A DNA stretch of 64,000 nucleotides from Parapedobacter soli (GTDB taxonomy: Bacteria > Bacteroidota > Bacteroidia > Sphingobacteriales > Sphingobacteriaceae), in the NCBI RefSeq assembly GCF_025460835.1, contig NZ_JAMXAY010000013.1, positions 37,546 through 101,545 of the forward strand, written 5' to 3'. The translations under genes were made by a program, and so were the position numbers. The notes beneath the pieces were generated by a model. The model did not search any database, had not been told where the DNA came from, and worked only from the letters and a program-made list of their open reading frames with translations. This document shows positions 18,787 to 27,206 of the stretch, in pieces (the stretch's first letter is position 1; each line of letters starts with the position of its first letter).

Positions 18787-19299
18787 CTATCCCGCCGGTG
18801 CCACTTCGATGATCTCCATCACCTTCACGCCTTCTTTCGTCGGCTTCAAGATGTCCACAGCGATCTCAAGCAGCAACTCCTGATCAGCACCCAGCCCACC
18901 GTTGAGTTTACCCAACAGCGACACCTTGTTGTACTGTATCTGCTTGAATCCCTGCTTGGGAGTGATTCGGAGTGTGCACTCGTATTCAACGGCGTCATCT
19001 TCCGAATAAACCTTTCCGCCACCAGCGGTGTCAACGGTTCCGCCACGTGTCTTTGAAAGTGCATCCGCATCCGGATCCGCCAGACTAAGCAGCACCCGTC
19101 GGGCACCGGCCGTCTTGAAAGCAGCTAGTGGAGTCGATGTTTCCTCCACCTCCACGTTCTTCACCGTGGCATCATCTTCCTGGAAGGAAAACGTACCCTT
19201 TGATGTGAATCCGAGCGAGGTAAATACGGTACCCGGCCCGCCATCACCTGCCAAGGGTGCGACCTCTACTTTTTCGAGGCCAATTGTTACTAAACCCAT
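18787..19299 (-). CDS. Major tail tube protein
   Basis: 170 residues, beta-rich, acidic, located directly before the tail chaperones and after the tail terminator gene. The GFTSKGTFSFQEDD and KVSLLGKLNGGLG segments fit tube-protein beta sheets. It would polymerise around the tape measure. Assigned from position, size and composition. Confidence 0.7.
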   Translation of the reverse strand: MGLVTIGLEKVEVAPLAGDGGPGTVFTSLGFTSKGTFSFQEDDATVKNVEVEETSTPLAAFKTAGARRVLLSLADPDADALSKTRGGTVDTAGGGKVYSEDDAVEYECTLRITPKQGFKQIQYNKVSLLGKLNGGLGADQELLLEIAVDILKPTKEGVKVMEIIEVAPAG

Positions 19300-19330
19300 T
19301 TCTTTATGATTTTAGTGGTAAATAATTCTG

Positions 19331-19717
19331 TTAACTATTGTAGTACAGCTTGAACTGTACACGGATGCTCATAAAATAGCCCTGCGTCCCTTCCCTCTTC
19401 ATCGGGCCGGCGATATTGGTGATCAGCAAGTGGTAGTCGTTGCGGACGTAATGCGCTTTAATGATACCTGCCACAACATCTGTCACCGATTTGAACCACA
19501 CGTGGTTCGGCATGATACCCGGATCATGGATGTTGACATAGCCGATACCGGTCTGGAATCCTTCGTTGTCCACCGTTGTGCTCACGCAGACGATGTTCTG
19601 ATTGGTGGAGTTCGCCGGCATCTCATCCTTGTACACCGCGCCGTTGATCAGCGTGGTGACGCCGGAAACGTTAACCAACCCGTAAAGGATCGCTGTTGTG
19701 TCCAGTGTCGTCCTCAT
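19331..19717 (-). CDS. Tail terminator-like protein
   Basis: 128 residues from MRTTLDT. This ATG overlaps the TGA of the preceding gene (ATGA), which favours it over one 9 bp upstream. It lies between the HK97 gp10-like gene and the tail tube gene, where the tail terminator sits in siphoviruses. The alpha/beta pattern ending in VQFKLYYNS fits that small fold. Function is inferred from order. Confidence 0.6.
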   Translation of the reverse strand: MRTTLDTTAILYGLVNVSGVTTLINGAVYKDEMPANSTNQNIVCVSTTVDNEGFQTGIGYVNIHDPGIMPNHVWFKSVTDVVAGIIKAHYVRNDYHLLITNIAGPMKREGTQGYFMSIRVQFKLYYNS

Positions 19718-20163
19718 GCCGCCCATTTGTTAATCTGTTCCGTCACGGAACGCATGTACTTATCCAGTTCGTTTTCCGCTTCGATCTCAGCGCCATCCAG
19801 CACGTCATAACCCCTTGTCTGCACGGCAAGTGCGTAATACATCCCCGCAACCACGATCAGCGCAAAGCCCCTGCTCGGCACCTTACTGGCCGCGTGCTTT
19901 TCGCCTTCTGATGTACCTACCGACCCGCCCAGCACCTGCTTGAAATTTCGCTCCAGTAACCGTCCGTCGTGATAGATGGCATAGCCAACGGAGCTGCGCA
20001 GATTGCCGGTCTGGTCCATATACGTGTTGAGGCTACGGGCATAGGCAACCGCCTTCTCCCCTACGATCCGAAGACCCCGCAAATAGATTCGATACAGCTT
20101 GTCGGCAAAGTTTTGCCTCAAAGCCTTGCGTATATCGTTCCTATTGAAAGTCGGCTGTATCAT
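19714..20163 (-). CDS. HK97 gp10-like neck protein
   Basis: 149 residues from MIQPTFNRND; this start overlaps the upstream stop as ATGA. HK97 gp10-type features: helical N-terminus (IRKALRQNFADKLYRIYLRG), then LRSSVGYAIYHDG and a C-terminal helical segment. It belongs to the head-tail joining cassette. Confidence 0.7.
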   Translation of the reverse strand: MIQPTFNRNDIRKALRQNFADKLYRIYLRGLRIVGEKAVAYARSLNTYMDQTGNLRSSVGYAIYHDGRLLERNFKQVLGGSVGTSEGEKHAASKVPSRGFALIVVAGMYYALAVQTRGYDVLDGAEIEAENELDKYMRSVTEQINKWAA

Positions 20164-20519
20164 ACCCAGATCCTGCAATGGAATTCATCCCTACTGAACC
20201 GCTTTACCGTTCCCTCCAACCTCACCTTGCTACCGTGGTTTATCCTCACCCGGTCACCCCGGCTGAGATCGGGCACGTCAAGCTCGCAATAAACCACCGA
20301 CCCGAACTCCAGCACCTCTCCATCCACCACCGTCATTTTCACCCCCTTATCATTGGGCTGGTCGCGGCAATCCGTTTCCAGCGACGTGGCGTTGAGCCAG
20401 TCGGTGCTTTCGCTCGGATTGACCCAGTTGCCGTCGGCGTCCTGGTAAGGATCACCTGAGGTGATATATTGGAGCTTATGTGGGTATTGCACGGACATGT
20501 CACCAGCGGTTTGAAGCAT
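20160..20519 (-). CDS. Head closure-like connector protein
   Basis: 119 residues from MLQTAGDMSV; MSVQYPHKLQ (20498) is a second possible start and would overlap the upstream stop less. Beta-barrel-like (LEFGSVVYCELDVPDLSRGD RVRINHG region) and placed between the gp6-like connector and the gp10-like protein, as head-closure proteins are. No direct family recognition. Confidence 0.55.
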   Translation of the reverse strand: MLQTAGDMSVQYPHKLQYITSGDPYQDADGNWVNPSESTDWLNATSLETDCRDQPNDKGVKMTVVDGEVLEFGSVVYCELDVPDLSRGDRVRINHGSKVRLEGTVKRFSRDEFHCRIWV

Positions 20520-20823
20520 CGTACACTTTCGGTTGCGGCGCCAGCTTATTCTCTTCACCGAGTTCGTCGCAAAGCATCCCGTAATAGGCTATAATCCCGT
20601 CCATATTGTGCTTTTTCGAGAAATCCCCTTGGGAGATATCAGGTTCGAGCAGCAACTCGGGAATTACAGACACGATCACGCGCTTTGCAATGATGTAAGA
20701 AGACGGTGTAAGCCCGCCGTCAGGGTCGCCACCCAGCTCGTCGAGCCTCACCGTCAGTTCATCGTCCTCGATTTGGAGTTTGAACTTTCGCAGCTTCTTC
20801 TTTATGAACTCTGCCAGTGTCAC
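20500..20823 (-). CDS. Head-tail connector protein (gp6-like)
   Basis: 107 residues, helical, directly downstream of the major capsid gene. Contains ELLLEPDISQGDFSKKHN and a helix pattern seen in small head-tail connectors of HK97 gp6 type. Two bases separate it from the capsid gene. Confidence 0.6.
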   Translation of the reverse strand: MTLAEFIKKKLRKFKLQIEDDELTVRLDELGGDPDGGLTPSSYIIAKRVIVSVIPELLLEPDISQGDFSKKHNMDGIIAYYGMLCDELGEENKLAPQPKVYDASNRW

Positions 20824-20825
20824 AG

Positions 20826-21929
20826 CTAAGATTCTTTCTCGTCCACCCTGAGGATTGCGAAATCGTTCTTGCCGTTGAACACAGGCACCGCATTCATTTC
20901 GTACTCGACGAAACGGCCCTCTTCCCGGCGATAGCTGGAGATGAGGTTTTCCTCATACACGCTGTAGACCTTATTGGGATGCGGATCCTTGGATTCCAAC
21001 GCATCCTTCACCATGAGCTTGGCCACGGTGGAGGCGGTGCGGAAAACGACCCGGTTGTCCTTGAAGGCATTCACCGGCGCGGTGTTGGTACCGGGCAACG
21101 TGATGAACACATCCACGATCTCGATAGGCGGCAAACCGATCACCTTGAAGTAGCCGTTCAGCATTTCCTGACTGACGATACCGGATGGGGTAACCCGTCC
21201 TTTCGGCACGTCGACGGTGAAGCCTGCTTTGATTTTCGCCGACTCCAGCACCAGCTGTGCGGTTACGAAATTCATCTGCAACTTGGTTACCATCTTACCC
21301 TTCGCACGCAGTGCCAATACGATGTACTGGAATACGGCAACGGGATCGGAGTTCGCCTTATCGCTGAACAGAACATCCGTCGAGCGCAGCTTGTACGTCG
21401 GGATCTTGAGGTCAAGTTCCCACTGGATGCCGTCCGGGTTATTGGCCAGCGTCACCTCATACTTGCCGTCTGACAGACCGTTGTAGAACAGTAGATCAAG
21501 ACGCTTGTGCGGCGCGATCACGGCCGGCTCATACATGTTGAAGAGGAACTTCAACACCTTCTGCCATTCCGCCGCCTTCCTTTCATTGGTGAAATTCTTG
21601 GCGCGGTCGCGGTAGCGTCCCTCCAGCATCATGAGTGTATCCAGGCGCTCGTTATCGAGCTGCCAGCGATCCCCCATGCGACCGATCGTGCCTGTGATCG
21701 ACCCAAGGTTGGGCATCTCACGGAGCGGTTTGTCGGCATTTTTCGCGATGAACGAACCTGCCTGTGCGGCCGCATATTCACCGACGAATTCATTGTAAGC
21801 CCCAGAAGCCGTAGGCTCCGTGTCCATCTCTTTTTTCCACTCGGGCTTATAAGTGGAAATCTTCATCTGCTCTTGGATGAAGGCATCGAAGTTTTTTTCC
21901 TTCGAAATTTCCGTCAAAATTGTTTTCAT
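20826..21929 (-). CDS. Major capsid protein
   Basis: 367 residues, the expected size for an HK97-fold coat protein, between scaffold-like genes and connectors. Phrases such as GTIGRMGDRWQLDNERLD and the P-rich IGLPPIEIVDVFITLPG fit lambda gpE-like capsid proteins of Bacteroidota phages. No N-terminal protease or delta domain is evident, so a separate scaffold is probably used. Confidence 0.85.
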   Translation of the reverse strand: MKTILTEISKEKNFDAFIQEQMKISTYKPEWKKEMDTEPTASGAYNEFVGEYAAAQAGSFIAKNADKPLREMPNLGSITGTIGRMGDRWQLDNERLDTLMMLEGRYRDRAKNFTNERKAAEWQKVLKFLFNMYEPAVIAPHKRLDLLFYNGLSDGKYEVTLANNPDGIQWELDLKIPTYKLRSTDVLFSDKANSDPVAVFQYIVLALRAKGKMVTKLQMNFVTAQLVLESAKIKAGFTVDVPKGRVTPSGIVSQEMLNGYFKVIGLPPIEIVDVFITLPGTNTAPVNAFKDNRVVFRTASTVAKLMVKDALESKDPHPNKVYSVYEENLISSYRREEGRFVEYEMNAVPVFNGKNDFAILRVDEKES

Positions 21930-21941
21930 TGCTCCAGTGGT

Positions 21942-22520
21942 TTACGGGATGAATAAAAAGCGCACGGTCAAGGATTCCTTGATCGCGGCGGTTATCGGAT
22001 ACGGGAGACGGCTTTCGCGCACCTCATCAGCTGCATAGATGCCTGACACGGAAGGCTGGCCTTCCAATTTGACATCCGCATAGTTGAGCACGCTAGCAGT
22101 AACCAGCGCTTTGTTGTCGCCAGCTTCGGTGGATTCCGTAAGCACGGTATCTATCGGCTGGGCGCCTAAGGCGGCATCGATGGTGATCTTGTCGGTCGTG
22201 TCATCCTCAGACTCGATCGCCGTGATGGTGGAAGCCTTCGTACCGTTGCCGATGTGGTTGCCGACAATGAAAAGGTGACCCTTCTTGACGAGGATCTCGG
22301 TTGCGCCGGCACCCAGTGCAGCGGTAAGCTTTACCGTCTTTACCGGTTTCGCGTTACGTGTGCTCCAGTCAATCGACAACGGCGTGCCCTGCTTGACGTA
22401 TTCTACGCTGCGGGGAAAGTCGTTGGGATTGATGTTGAAGCCACCCGAATGCACGCGGACGGTCTTCTGATTCCACAACTCTGTGCGCATCGGACCGGCC
22501 TCTGTTACTTCATATTTCAT
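21942..22520 (-). CDS. Capsid-region protein, possible decoration or head fibre
   Basis: 192 residues, beta-rich and Thr/Ala-rich, with a GAGATEILVKKGHLFIVG segment typical of small beta folds. It sits between scaffold and major capsid genes, where decoration proteins often lie. No catalytic motif. Confidence 0.55.
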   Translation of the reverse strand: MKYEVTEAGPMRTELWNQKTVRVHSGGFNINPNDFPRSVEYVKQGTPLSIDWSTRNAKPVKTVKLTAALGAGATEILVKKGHLFIVGNHIGNGTKASTITAIESEDDTTDKITIDAALGAQPIDTVLTESTEAGDNKALVTASVLNYADVKLEGQPSVSGIYAADEVRESRLPYPITAAIKESLTVRFLFIP

Positions 22521-22549
22521 TTGTTGAAGTTTTTACGTGATAAATGGGG

Positions 22550-23230
22550 TTAATTCTCCTTTGGGACAGCGGTAGCGGCGGCGGCCTTCAAGTTGGTGAT
22601 GAAGTCGGATTCGCCGTCAGAATTGCTTACGAACGGGCTTTCCGCCCCCTCTCCCAGCTTCTGGTCGGCAAACTTCTGCTTCAATGCCCCCCATGATTTC
22701 TCCACCTTTTCGGCGAATGCGTCCGCATCCTCCTCGCTGTCGAATGTCCTCCCGTCGAGTTGGTCCTTGATGTAGTCCTCATCCACCTTTTTCTCTTTCA
22801 ATGCATCGGTGATGCGTTGATTGAGGGTTTTGGCGGTTTTCTCGGCTTTGAAGGCTTCGAGTTCCTTGGTAGCATTGTCGAGCTTCTCGACCAGCCCCTT
22901 GGCCCACGCTGGCACCTTCTCATCATCATCTCCCCCCTTGTCGTTTGGATCTTCATTTTTGGGTTTGGTATTGCCGTCACCCCCTTCCGGCTTCTTCTCT
23001 GCTTTGGCTTTCTTTACGGCGTCCGTGACACGGCTGTCAACTTCACCCTGAATGCTGGTCAATGCTTCAACGACCCCGTCGGAAGAAACAACGGTTTCGA
23101 TCTCTGACTCCTCTTTAGTGGTTATCGCCAGCATTGCAGCGATCCCCAGAAGTGCTTTTTCACCCAACCCCTTTTCCTTGATTACCGAGGCGTGCTTGGT
23201 TTTGAGTGCAGCTAAGATTTTTTCTTTCAT
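22550..23230 (-). CDS. Scaffold-like capsid assembly protein
   Basis: 226 residues, very charged. An N-terminal helical domain (about 1-75), a Gly/Asp-rich linker (GGDGNTKPKNEDPNDKGGDD) and a long coiled coil (about 110-200) are the pattern of phage scaffolds such as gp20 types. It is the first gene of the capsid-tail operon, just downstream of the presumed late promoter. Confidence 0.65.
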   Translation of the reverse strand: MKEKILAALKTKHASVIKEKGLGEKALLGIAAMLAITTKEESEIETVVSSDGVVEALTSIQGEVDSRVTDAVKKAKAEKKPEGGDGNTKPKNEDPNDKGGDDDEKVPAWAKGLVEKLDNATKELEAFKAEKTAKTLNQRITDALKEKKVDEDYIKDQLDGRTFDSEEDADAFAEKVEKSWGALKQKFADQKLGEGAESPFVSNSDGESDFITNLKAAAATAVPKEN

Positions 23231-23262
23231 TTTTAAATAAATGAGTTTAACTAATCAACCAT

Positions 23263-23292
23263 CAAAGCTATTTCTATAATCTATTAGATTAT
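23263..23292 (-). promoter_or_regulatory. Candidate late promoter with palindromic operator
   Basis: Minus-strand TAGCTTTG (23270-23263) fits the Bacteroidota -7 box TAnnTTTG, 33 bp upstream of the scaffold start. Just upstream is a perfect palindrome ATAATCTA-T-TAGATTAT (23276-23292). No clear TTTG -33 box is visible, so an activator bound at the palindrome would make sense. Inference from motif and position. Confidence 0.45.
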
Positions 23293-23576
23293 TTTATTTG
23301 TCATAATATCACATTAAAACACTGGTATACAATTATTTATGAAGTTTTAAATGTATTAGTTTATTTTTTACTTTTTTTTATCAAAGTATATTTTGATATT
23401 TGCCTACGTCGTCCGGGTATCGCAGCAACAACCCTTAGCCGGGCGACAAGAAGCAAGGCAACTAAAAGTATTGGCAATGAGAAGATTACAAGTGCGGGTT
23501 TCCACCGCAAAGATTTCCATGATTTAGGTTTAGGTTGATTATGCAACACGTTCGCAGTGATGCGCGTGGGTTGCGG

Positions 23577-23602
23577 CCGGGGGTTTCCCAATACTCCCCC
23601 GG
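23577..23602. repeat. GC-rich hairpin with TTATTTATA flank
   Basis: CCGGGGG/CCCCCGG, 7-bp arms, 12-base loop, then TTATTTATA on the plus strand. It mirrors the element at 2206-2228 and precedes the first rightward gene by 28 bp. Confidence 0.4.
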
Positions 23603-23629
23603 TTATTTATACCGTACAAAATTCCTTTT

Positions 23630-23983
23630 ATGAATACACAGCAAGACAAATTCGAATTGTGGTGCATTGTTGAACTGTTCGGCCATTCCAAAATCGCCGG
23701 GCTGTGCACCGAACAAAACATCGCAGGCACCAATATGCTACGCGTCGATGTACCTGATACGGCCAGCAATCCTCCGTTCAGTCGATTCTTTAATCACGCA
23801 GCGATATACGCTATTAACCCAGTCACGGAAGAGGTCGCGCGGTTCGTCGCGGAAAAGCTGAACAACAAGCCGATCGATAGCTGGGATATCCGCCAGTTTA
23901 CTGAAAAGCAACTACAATTGAAGGTTGCTAATCAACCGACTGAGGTTGATTACGAAGATGATGATGACGATCATCCATATTGA
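23630..23983 (+). CDS. Hypothetical protein, acidic tail
   Basis: 117 residues, first gene of the rightward block. An N-terminal beta-prone domain (FELWCIVELFGHSKIAGLCTE) and an extreme acidic tail (DYEDDDDDHP). This type is recurrent in Bacteroidota phages but no function is known to me. The acidic tail could mimic DNA or bind a basic partner; that is speculation. Confidence 0.65.
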   Translation: MNTQQDKFELWCIVELFGHSKIAGLCTEQNIAGTNMLRVDVPDTASNPPFSRFFNHAAIYAINPVTEEVARFVAEKLNNKPIDSWDIRQFTEKQLQLKVANQPTEVDYEDDDDDHPY

Positions 23984-24056
23984 TTAGATGCGGATGTTGT
24001 GGTTTTGCGTAGGACAACGGGAAAGACTGCAAGCGGGTGGAAGGCCCGATTTTACA

Positions 24057-24455
24057 ATGGAAACACTGACTCTAAAGCCTAACGTTCAACTCGTCAACAA
24101 AGGATTGATTTGCCCCTATTGCGGGGGTCGGACTACCCTATCACCCGGCCGGAAGTACACGGCCAAAGATGGATTGGTTTGGGTTTGCGAGCCTTGTTTC
24201 GCGTGGACTGGTGTGTTTAAAGGCACGACGGTAGCCAATGGCAGGGTAGCGAATAAAGAGTTGAGGGAAGCGCGCTGGTATGTGAACTACTATTTCTCAC
24301 CGTTTTGGACGGAAGGCCACATGACCAAATGGCAAGCCTTCAAATGGCTTGCTGGCAAACTACGCATCCCTCAAAAGGATTGCCGCCTCGGTTGGCTGGA
24401 CCTCAAACAGTGCAATAAGGTCATCGAGGTGAGCAGGAAATTTTTGAACCACTAA
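24057..24455 (+). CDS. Zinc-finger DUF3268-type protein
   Basis: 132 residues from METLTLKPN; an earlier ATG at 23988 would add 23 residues lacking the family look. The N-terminal zinc ribbon is clear (CPYCGGR at about 19-25 and CEPCF at about 43-47), followed by TTVANGRVANKELREAR and a helical C-terminus, the DUF3268 layout. Role unknown. Confidence 0.75.
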   Translation: METLTLKPNVQLVNKGLICPYCGGRTTLSPGRKYTAKDGLVWVCEPCFAWTGVFKGTTVANGRVANKELREARWYVNYYFSPFWTEGHMTKWQAFKWLAGKLRIPQKDCRLGWLDLKQCNKVIEVSRKFLNH

Positions 24456-24466
24456 AAACCAAAATT

Positions 24467-24592
24467 ATGAAAGTACAAGATAAATACGAGCGTGATCACC
24501 AATTGATGCACAAAGTGTTCATCGGTGGTCTGTTATTCGTCGGCCTCGGACTGGCCGGCATTGTTGGATCTATTATCATGCTATGCAAATGA
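24467..24592 (+). CDS. Tiny membrane protein
   Basis: 41 residues: charged N-terminus (KVQDKYERDHQL) then one membrane helix (VFIGGLLFVGLGLAGIVGSI). Its TGA overlaps the next start (ATGA at 24589). Uncharacterised. Confidence 0.6.
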   Translation: MKVQDKYERDHQLMHKVFIGGLLFVGLGLAGIVGSIIMLCK

Positions 24593-24927
24593 CAGTTTTC
24601 AGAAAAGTATTAGTCAAGGAGCGGAAGCCGCAAACTGACACACCGGTTATCGGCGGTTGGGACCATGATCAAACCGGAAGTATCGTCGTAGAGATGCATG
24701 ATAATGGCTATTGGTTTTTATCGAATAAAGAGCTTGGCCCAGCGGACTGCGACGAGCCGGATTGGTGGCTGGAAGAAATCGAAACACCAACCCATCAAGA
24801 GGTTATTGTCGAGGCAAACCGGCAGGCGCCAGCTCCTGCAGGCGATGTCTACAGTGCCGGTTACAATGAAGGGTTTCGTCGATGCGGCGAATGGATATTG
24901 AATCGCATAAAGTACAAGATACCATGA
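24589..24927 (+). CDS. Hypothetical small protein
   Basis: 112 residues from MTVFRKV, chosen because this ATG overlaps the preceding stop; an ATG 6 bp earlier is possible. The N-terminal half is beta-prone (GSIVVEMHDNGYWFLSN) and the C-terminus is helical. Function unknown. Confidence 0.6.
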   Translation: MTVFRKVLVKERKPQTDTPVIGGWDHDQTGSIVVEMHDNGYWFLSNKELGPADCDEPDWWLEEIETPTHQEVIVEANRQAPAPAGDVYSAGYNEGFRRCGEWILNRIKYKIP

Positions 24928-25118
24928 AAAGAGGCCGCAAAATATTGCTTTGGCTAGCCCTGATCGGGTATTACCCTTTCTACATCGTAGGCGCCCTTCT
25001 CATAAGCACCAGCATAATAATCCGCTGCGTGGGCCTCCTACTCACAATGGACACACACTACGCCAAACGCGAATTCGAACCAGTTAAAAGAGCATTCAAA
25101 AAGACTTTTGGGATATGA
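24924..25118 (+). CDS. Small membrane protein
   Basis: 64 residues from MKRGRKILLW, whose ATG overlaps the upstream TGA. Two hydrophobic stretches (about 6-24 and 26-43) and a basic C-terminus. No family recognised. Confidence 0.55.
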   Translation: MKRGRKILLWLALIGYYPFYIVGALLISTSIIIRCVGLLLTMDTHYAKREFEPVKRAFKKTFGI

Positions 25119-25465
25119 ATAAACTAACAATCGAACACCTCGCGCCTTATCTTCCGTATGGGTTGGAAATGACATCACATGGCCGAATGTATCATCTTAA
25201 CGGATTTATAATTGAATCTGCTATATGCGTTCAGGACAAGCCCATCCTGCGCCCACTCTCCCAACTAACACAAGAAATTGAATGTAACGGGCAAAAGTTT
25301 GTTCCATCTAAAGCATTATCAATGTGGAATTTAGAAGAGATCACAGTTCAGGATATTCCTCACATCCCTGTTAACCTGTATGAATTACTTTTAAAGTGGC
25401 ATTTCGATGTATTCGGTCTTATTGAGGCTGGGCTGGCTATTGAGAAAGGAGTAACAAATGACTAG
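25115..25465 (+). CDS. Hypothetical protein
   Basis: 116 residues, ATGA-coupled to both neighbours. Contains EHLAPYLPYGLEMTSHGRMY near the N-terminus, a phrase recurring in Bacteroidota phage small proteins, and a helical C-terminal half. No function assignable. Confidence 0.6.
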   Translation: MNKLTIEHLAPYLPYGLEMTSHGRMYHLNGFIIESAICVQDKPILRPLSQLTQEIECNGQKFVPSKALSMWNLEEITVQDIPHIPVNLYELLLKWHFDVFGLIEAGLAIEKGVTND

Positions 25466-25910
25466 AGAGATATTATTCCGCGGCAAGCGGACAACAAACG
25501 GCCAATTGGTGGAGGGATTCTACATTGAACGGCATAATATCAAGGAGATATTAACCCAGTCAGGCACGGTACCCGTCATTCCAGCGACAGTAGGCCAGTA
25601 CACCGGCAAGAACTGTACGGTAACAGGCGAAAAGATATTCACCCACGACATCGTGAGAGATTACCGGGGCGACACATACCACGTGGTGTACGACGCTCAC
25701 TACGCAGCATTTATGCTAAAGTCATCGCTAACCTATTCAGGCTCGAGACGCATGGAAGGGAGCTACGAAAGAGTAGGCAACATCTTCGACGACCCGTTTA
25801 TCGAGCCTGAACCGCAAGGAAGGGAGCAACCATCTAGGACACCGTCCTCGGAAAGCTTCAGTCGAAGAAACCAAAAGGAAGCAATGAAAGGATTAACCAA
25901 TAAACAGTAA
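25458..25910 (+). CDS. YopX family protein
   Basis: 150 residues with the YopX signature: REILFRGKRTTNGQLVEGF at the start, TVGQYTG, then GEKIFTHDIVRDYRGDTYHV. YopX proteins are common in phages of Firmicutes and Bacteroidota and have no settled function. The Ser/Arg-rich last 30 residues extend beyond the family core. Confidence 0.85.
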   Translation: MTREILFRGKRTTNGQLVEGFYIERHNIKEILTQSGTVPVIPATVGQYTGKNCTVTGEKIFTHDIVRDYRGDTYHVVYDAHYAAFMLKSSLTYSGSRRMEGSYERVGNIFDDPFIEPEPQGREQPSRTPSSESFSRRNQKEAMKGLTNKQ

Positions 25911-25914
25911 AGGT

Positions 25915-26085
25915 ATGATGTCAGACGCATCACTCATGCCGTTCGGCATACACAAAGGCAAACGGCTTATCGACGTTCCCGCCAAATACCTGATTTGGCT
26001 CTACGAGGAAAACAAATGCCACGGGCCACTGAAAGACTATATCGAGGATAATATGGACGCATTGAAAAAGGAGATAAAAAGATGA
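25915..26085 (+). CDS. DUF3820-like small protein
   Basis: 56 residues (55 if the second ATG is used). MPFGIHKGKRLIDVPAKYLI is the DUF3820 signature, a short family found in phage and bacterial genomes near nuclease genes. Its TGA overlaps the next start (ATGA at 26082). Function unknown. Confidence 0.75.
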   Translation: MMSDASLMPFGIHKGKRLIDVPAKYLIWLYEENKCHGPLKDYIEDNMDALKKEIKR

Positions 26086-26315
26086 ATGAAGATTTAGCAA
26101 AATCATGGGAAGGTAAAGAGCCCGCTCCTATTGAGTACCTGCACTGCCGATTGCTGAACCACTTCCATGAATATCGGCTTTCCCTAACAAACGATACAAC
26201 CGTTACTATTAACGGCGTGGAGTTCAATAAGTTAATAGCCAAAGCCAAAACGGAAACATACGAAAAGTATGAAAAATTGGATTTGAGACGAACGATCAAT
26301 AAATCTGAACTATGA
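26082..26315 (+). CDS. Hypothetical protein
   Basis: 77 residues, predominantly helical in the second half (EFNKLIAKAKTETYEKYEKL). Coupled by 4 bp to both neighbours. No recognised domain. Confidence 0.55.
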   Translation: MNEDLAKSWEGKEPAPIEYLHCRLLNHFHEYRLSLTNDTTVTINGVEFNKLIAKAKTETYEKYEKLDLRRTINKSEL

Positions 26316-26626
26316 CTATGACTATGACTATGAAATTTGAAATCGAGTACACCGGACACATTACCATCGAAGCTAAGGACAAGTACGATGCTGATCGGAT
26401 TTTCGCGGAACATCACCAAAATCTTGGTGACCCGAAATCGTACACTGAAATAGAAACGTCCGATGAGGTTAACATCGTGGGCCAAAGCTATGAGGTAATC
26501 GGTTATTGCGAAATCAGCGGGAAATCAATATTCGAAGGCGACGACTTCGGGTTTGATGATGAGGGTGTGATGTGGTTAAAGAGCGAGGAAGATAAACCCA
26601 TTACAAATCCTAAAATAGCGAAATAA
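26312..26626 (+). CDS. Hypothetical protein with repeated start codons
   Basis: 104 residues beginning MTMTMTMKFEIEYTG. The first 18 bases are three perfect ATGACT hexamers followed by ATG, giving four in-frame starts. The body is beta-alpha-rich (GHITIEAKDKYDADRIFAEH). Function unknown. Confidence 0.6.
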   Translation: MTMTMTMKFEIEYTGHITIEAKDKYDADRIFAEHHQNLGDPKSYTEIETSDEVNIVGQSYEVIGYCEISGKSIFEGDDFGFDDEGVMWLKSEEDKPITNPKIAK

Positions 26627-26627
26627 G

Positions 26628-27206
26628 ATGATACTATCATTCTCACAGAAATGGCCCGCGTCCATGGGTGAATGGGCGGGGGAGCCGAATTACTTCATAT
26701 ACAAGATATGGGAACACCTATTCGACCAAGTTGATTTCAAGGAGTTCGCAGCCTGTGCTAGTGACCATTTGTTGAGGTTTGGAAACCATTGGGATATTCC
26801 TGTGGACACGGTGAAGCCTAAACTGCACACCATCCGCCACGACCCGCACGATCGCTGGAAACCCGGCATGAAGATCCATCCGGTCATCAACAACCGAACG
26901 AAGAACTACTTCCAGTTCGCGCCCGAGTTCTTGTGCGTTTCCACGCAGCAGGTCGACATAATCGATTCGGCCTACACCAAGGATTATGCTGGCATAAGTA
27001 TCGAGTACAGCCACCGGCACAAGGATGGTGGCGTCGAGGAGTACGTCAAGCATTGGGAGGTCGTCGTGGATGGCGTGTCGCTAAAAAGCACACAGATCGA
27101 GGAACTGGCCGTCAATGATGGGTTTGATTCCGTAGAACAGTTCTTCACCTGGTTCAACGCCCCGATGCGCTATAAGTTGATCCACTGGACATCGATGCGG
27201 TACTGA
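26628..27206 (+). CDS. ASCH/PUA-like domain protein
   Basis: 192 residues. Starts MILSFSQKWP and contains KPKLHTIRHDPHDRWKPGMK followed by IHPVINNRTKNYFQF, the layout of ASCH-type (PUA-like) domains: a KxHTIR phrase, then a basic W-K-P-G loop. Such domains are thought to bind RNA or nucleotides. Family placement is by pattern, not search. Confidence 0.65.
   Translation: MILSFSQKWPASMGEWAGEPNYFIYKIWEHLFDQVDFKEFAACASDHLLRFGNHWDIPVDTVKPKLHTIRHDPHDRWKPGMKIHPVINNRTKNYFQFAPEFLCVSTQQVDIIDSAYTKDYAGISIEYSHRHKDGGVEEYVKHWEVVVDGVSLKSTQIEELAVNDGFDSVEQFFTWFNAPMRYKLIHWTSMRY

Larger units (their letters stand above)
23231..23629. other. AT-rich divergent control region
   Basis: 399 bp between the leftward capsid-tail genes and the rightward accessory block. 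It holds a late promoter candidate with a 17-bp palindrome (23263-23292), a long A/T stretch (about 23271-23400), a stem-loop GTCGTCCGG/CCGGGCGAC near 23407-23443, and a 7-bp hairpin at 23577-23602. A minus-strand frame at 23361-23591 encodes a hydrophobic segment but has only a TTG start, so I do not count it as a gene. Confidence 0.6.

Noticed and set aside
20817..21473. 218-residue plus-strand frame
   Set aside because: Antisense to the major capsid gene, with His/Arg-rich shadow composition.
23361..23591. Minus-strand frame with a hydrophobic segment in the control region
   Set aside because: Only a TTG start, which lies in the loop of a hairpin; low-complexity basic ends and no coupling to a neighbour.
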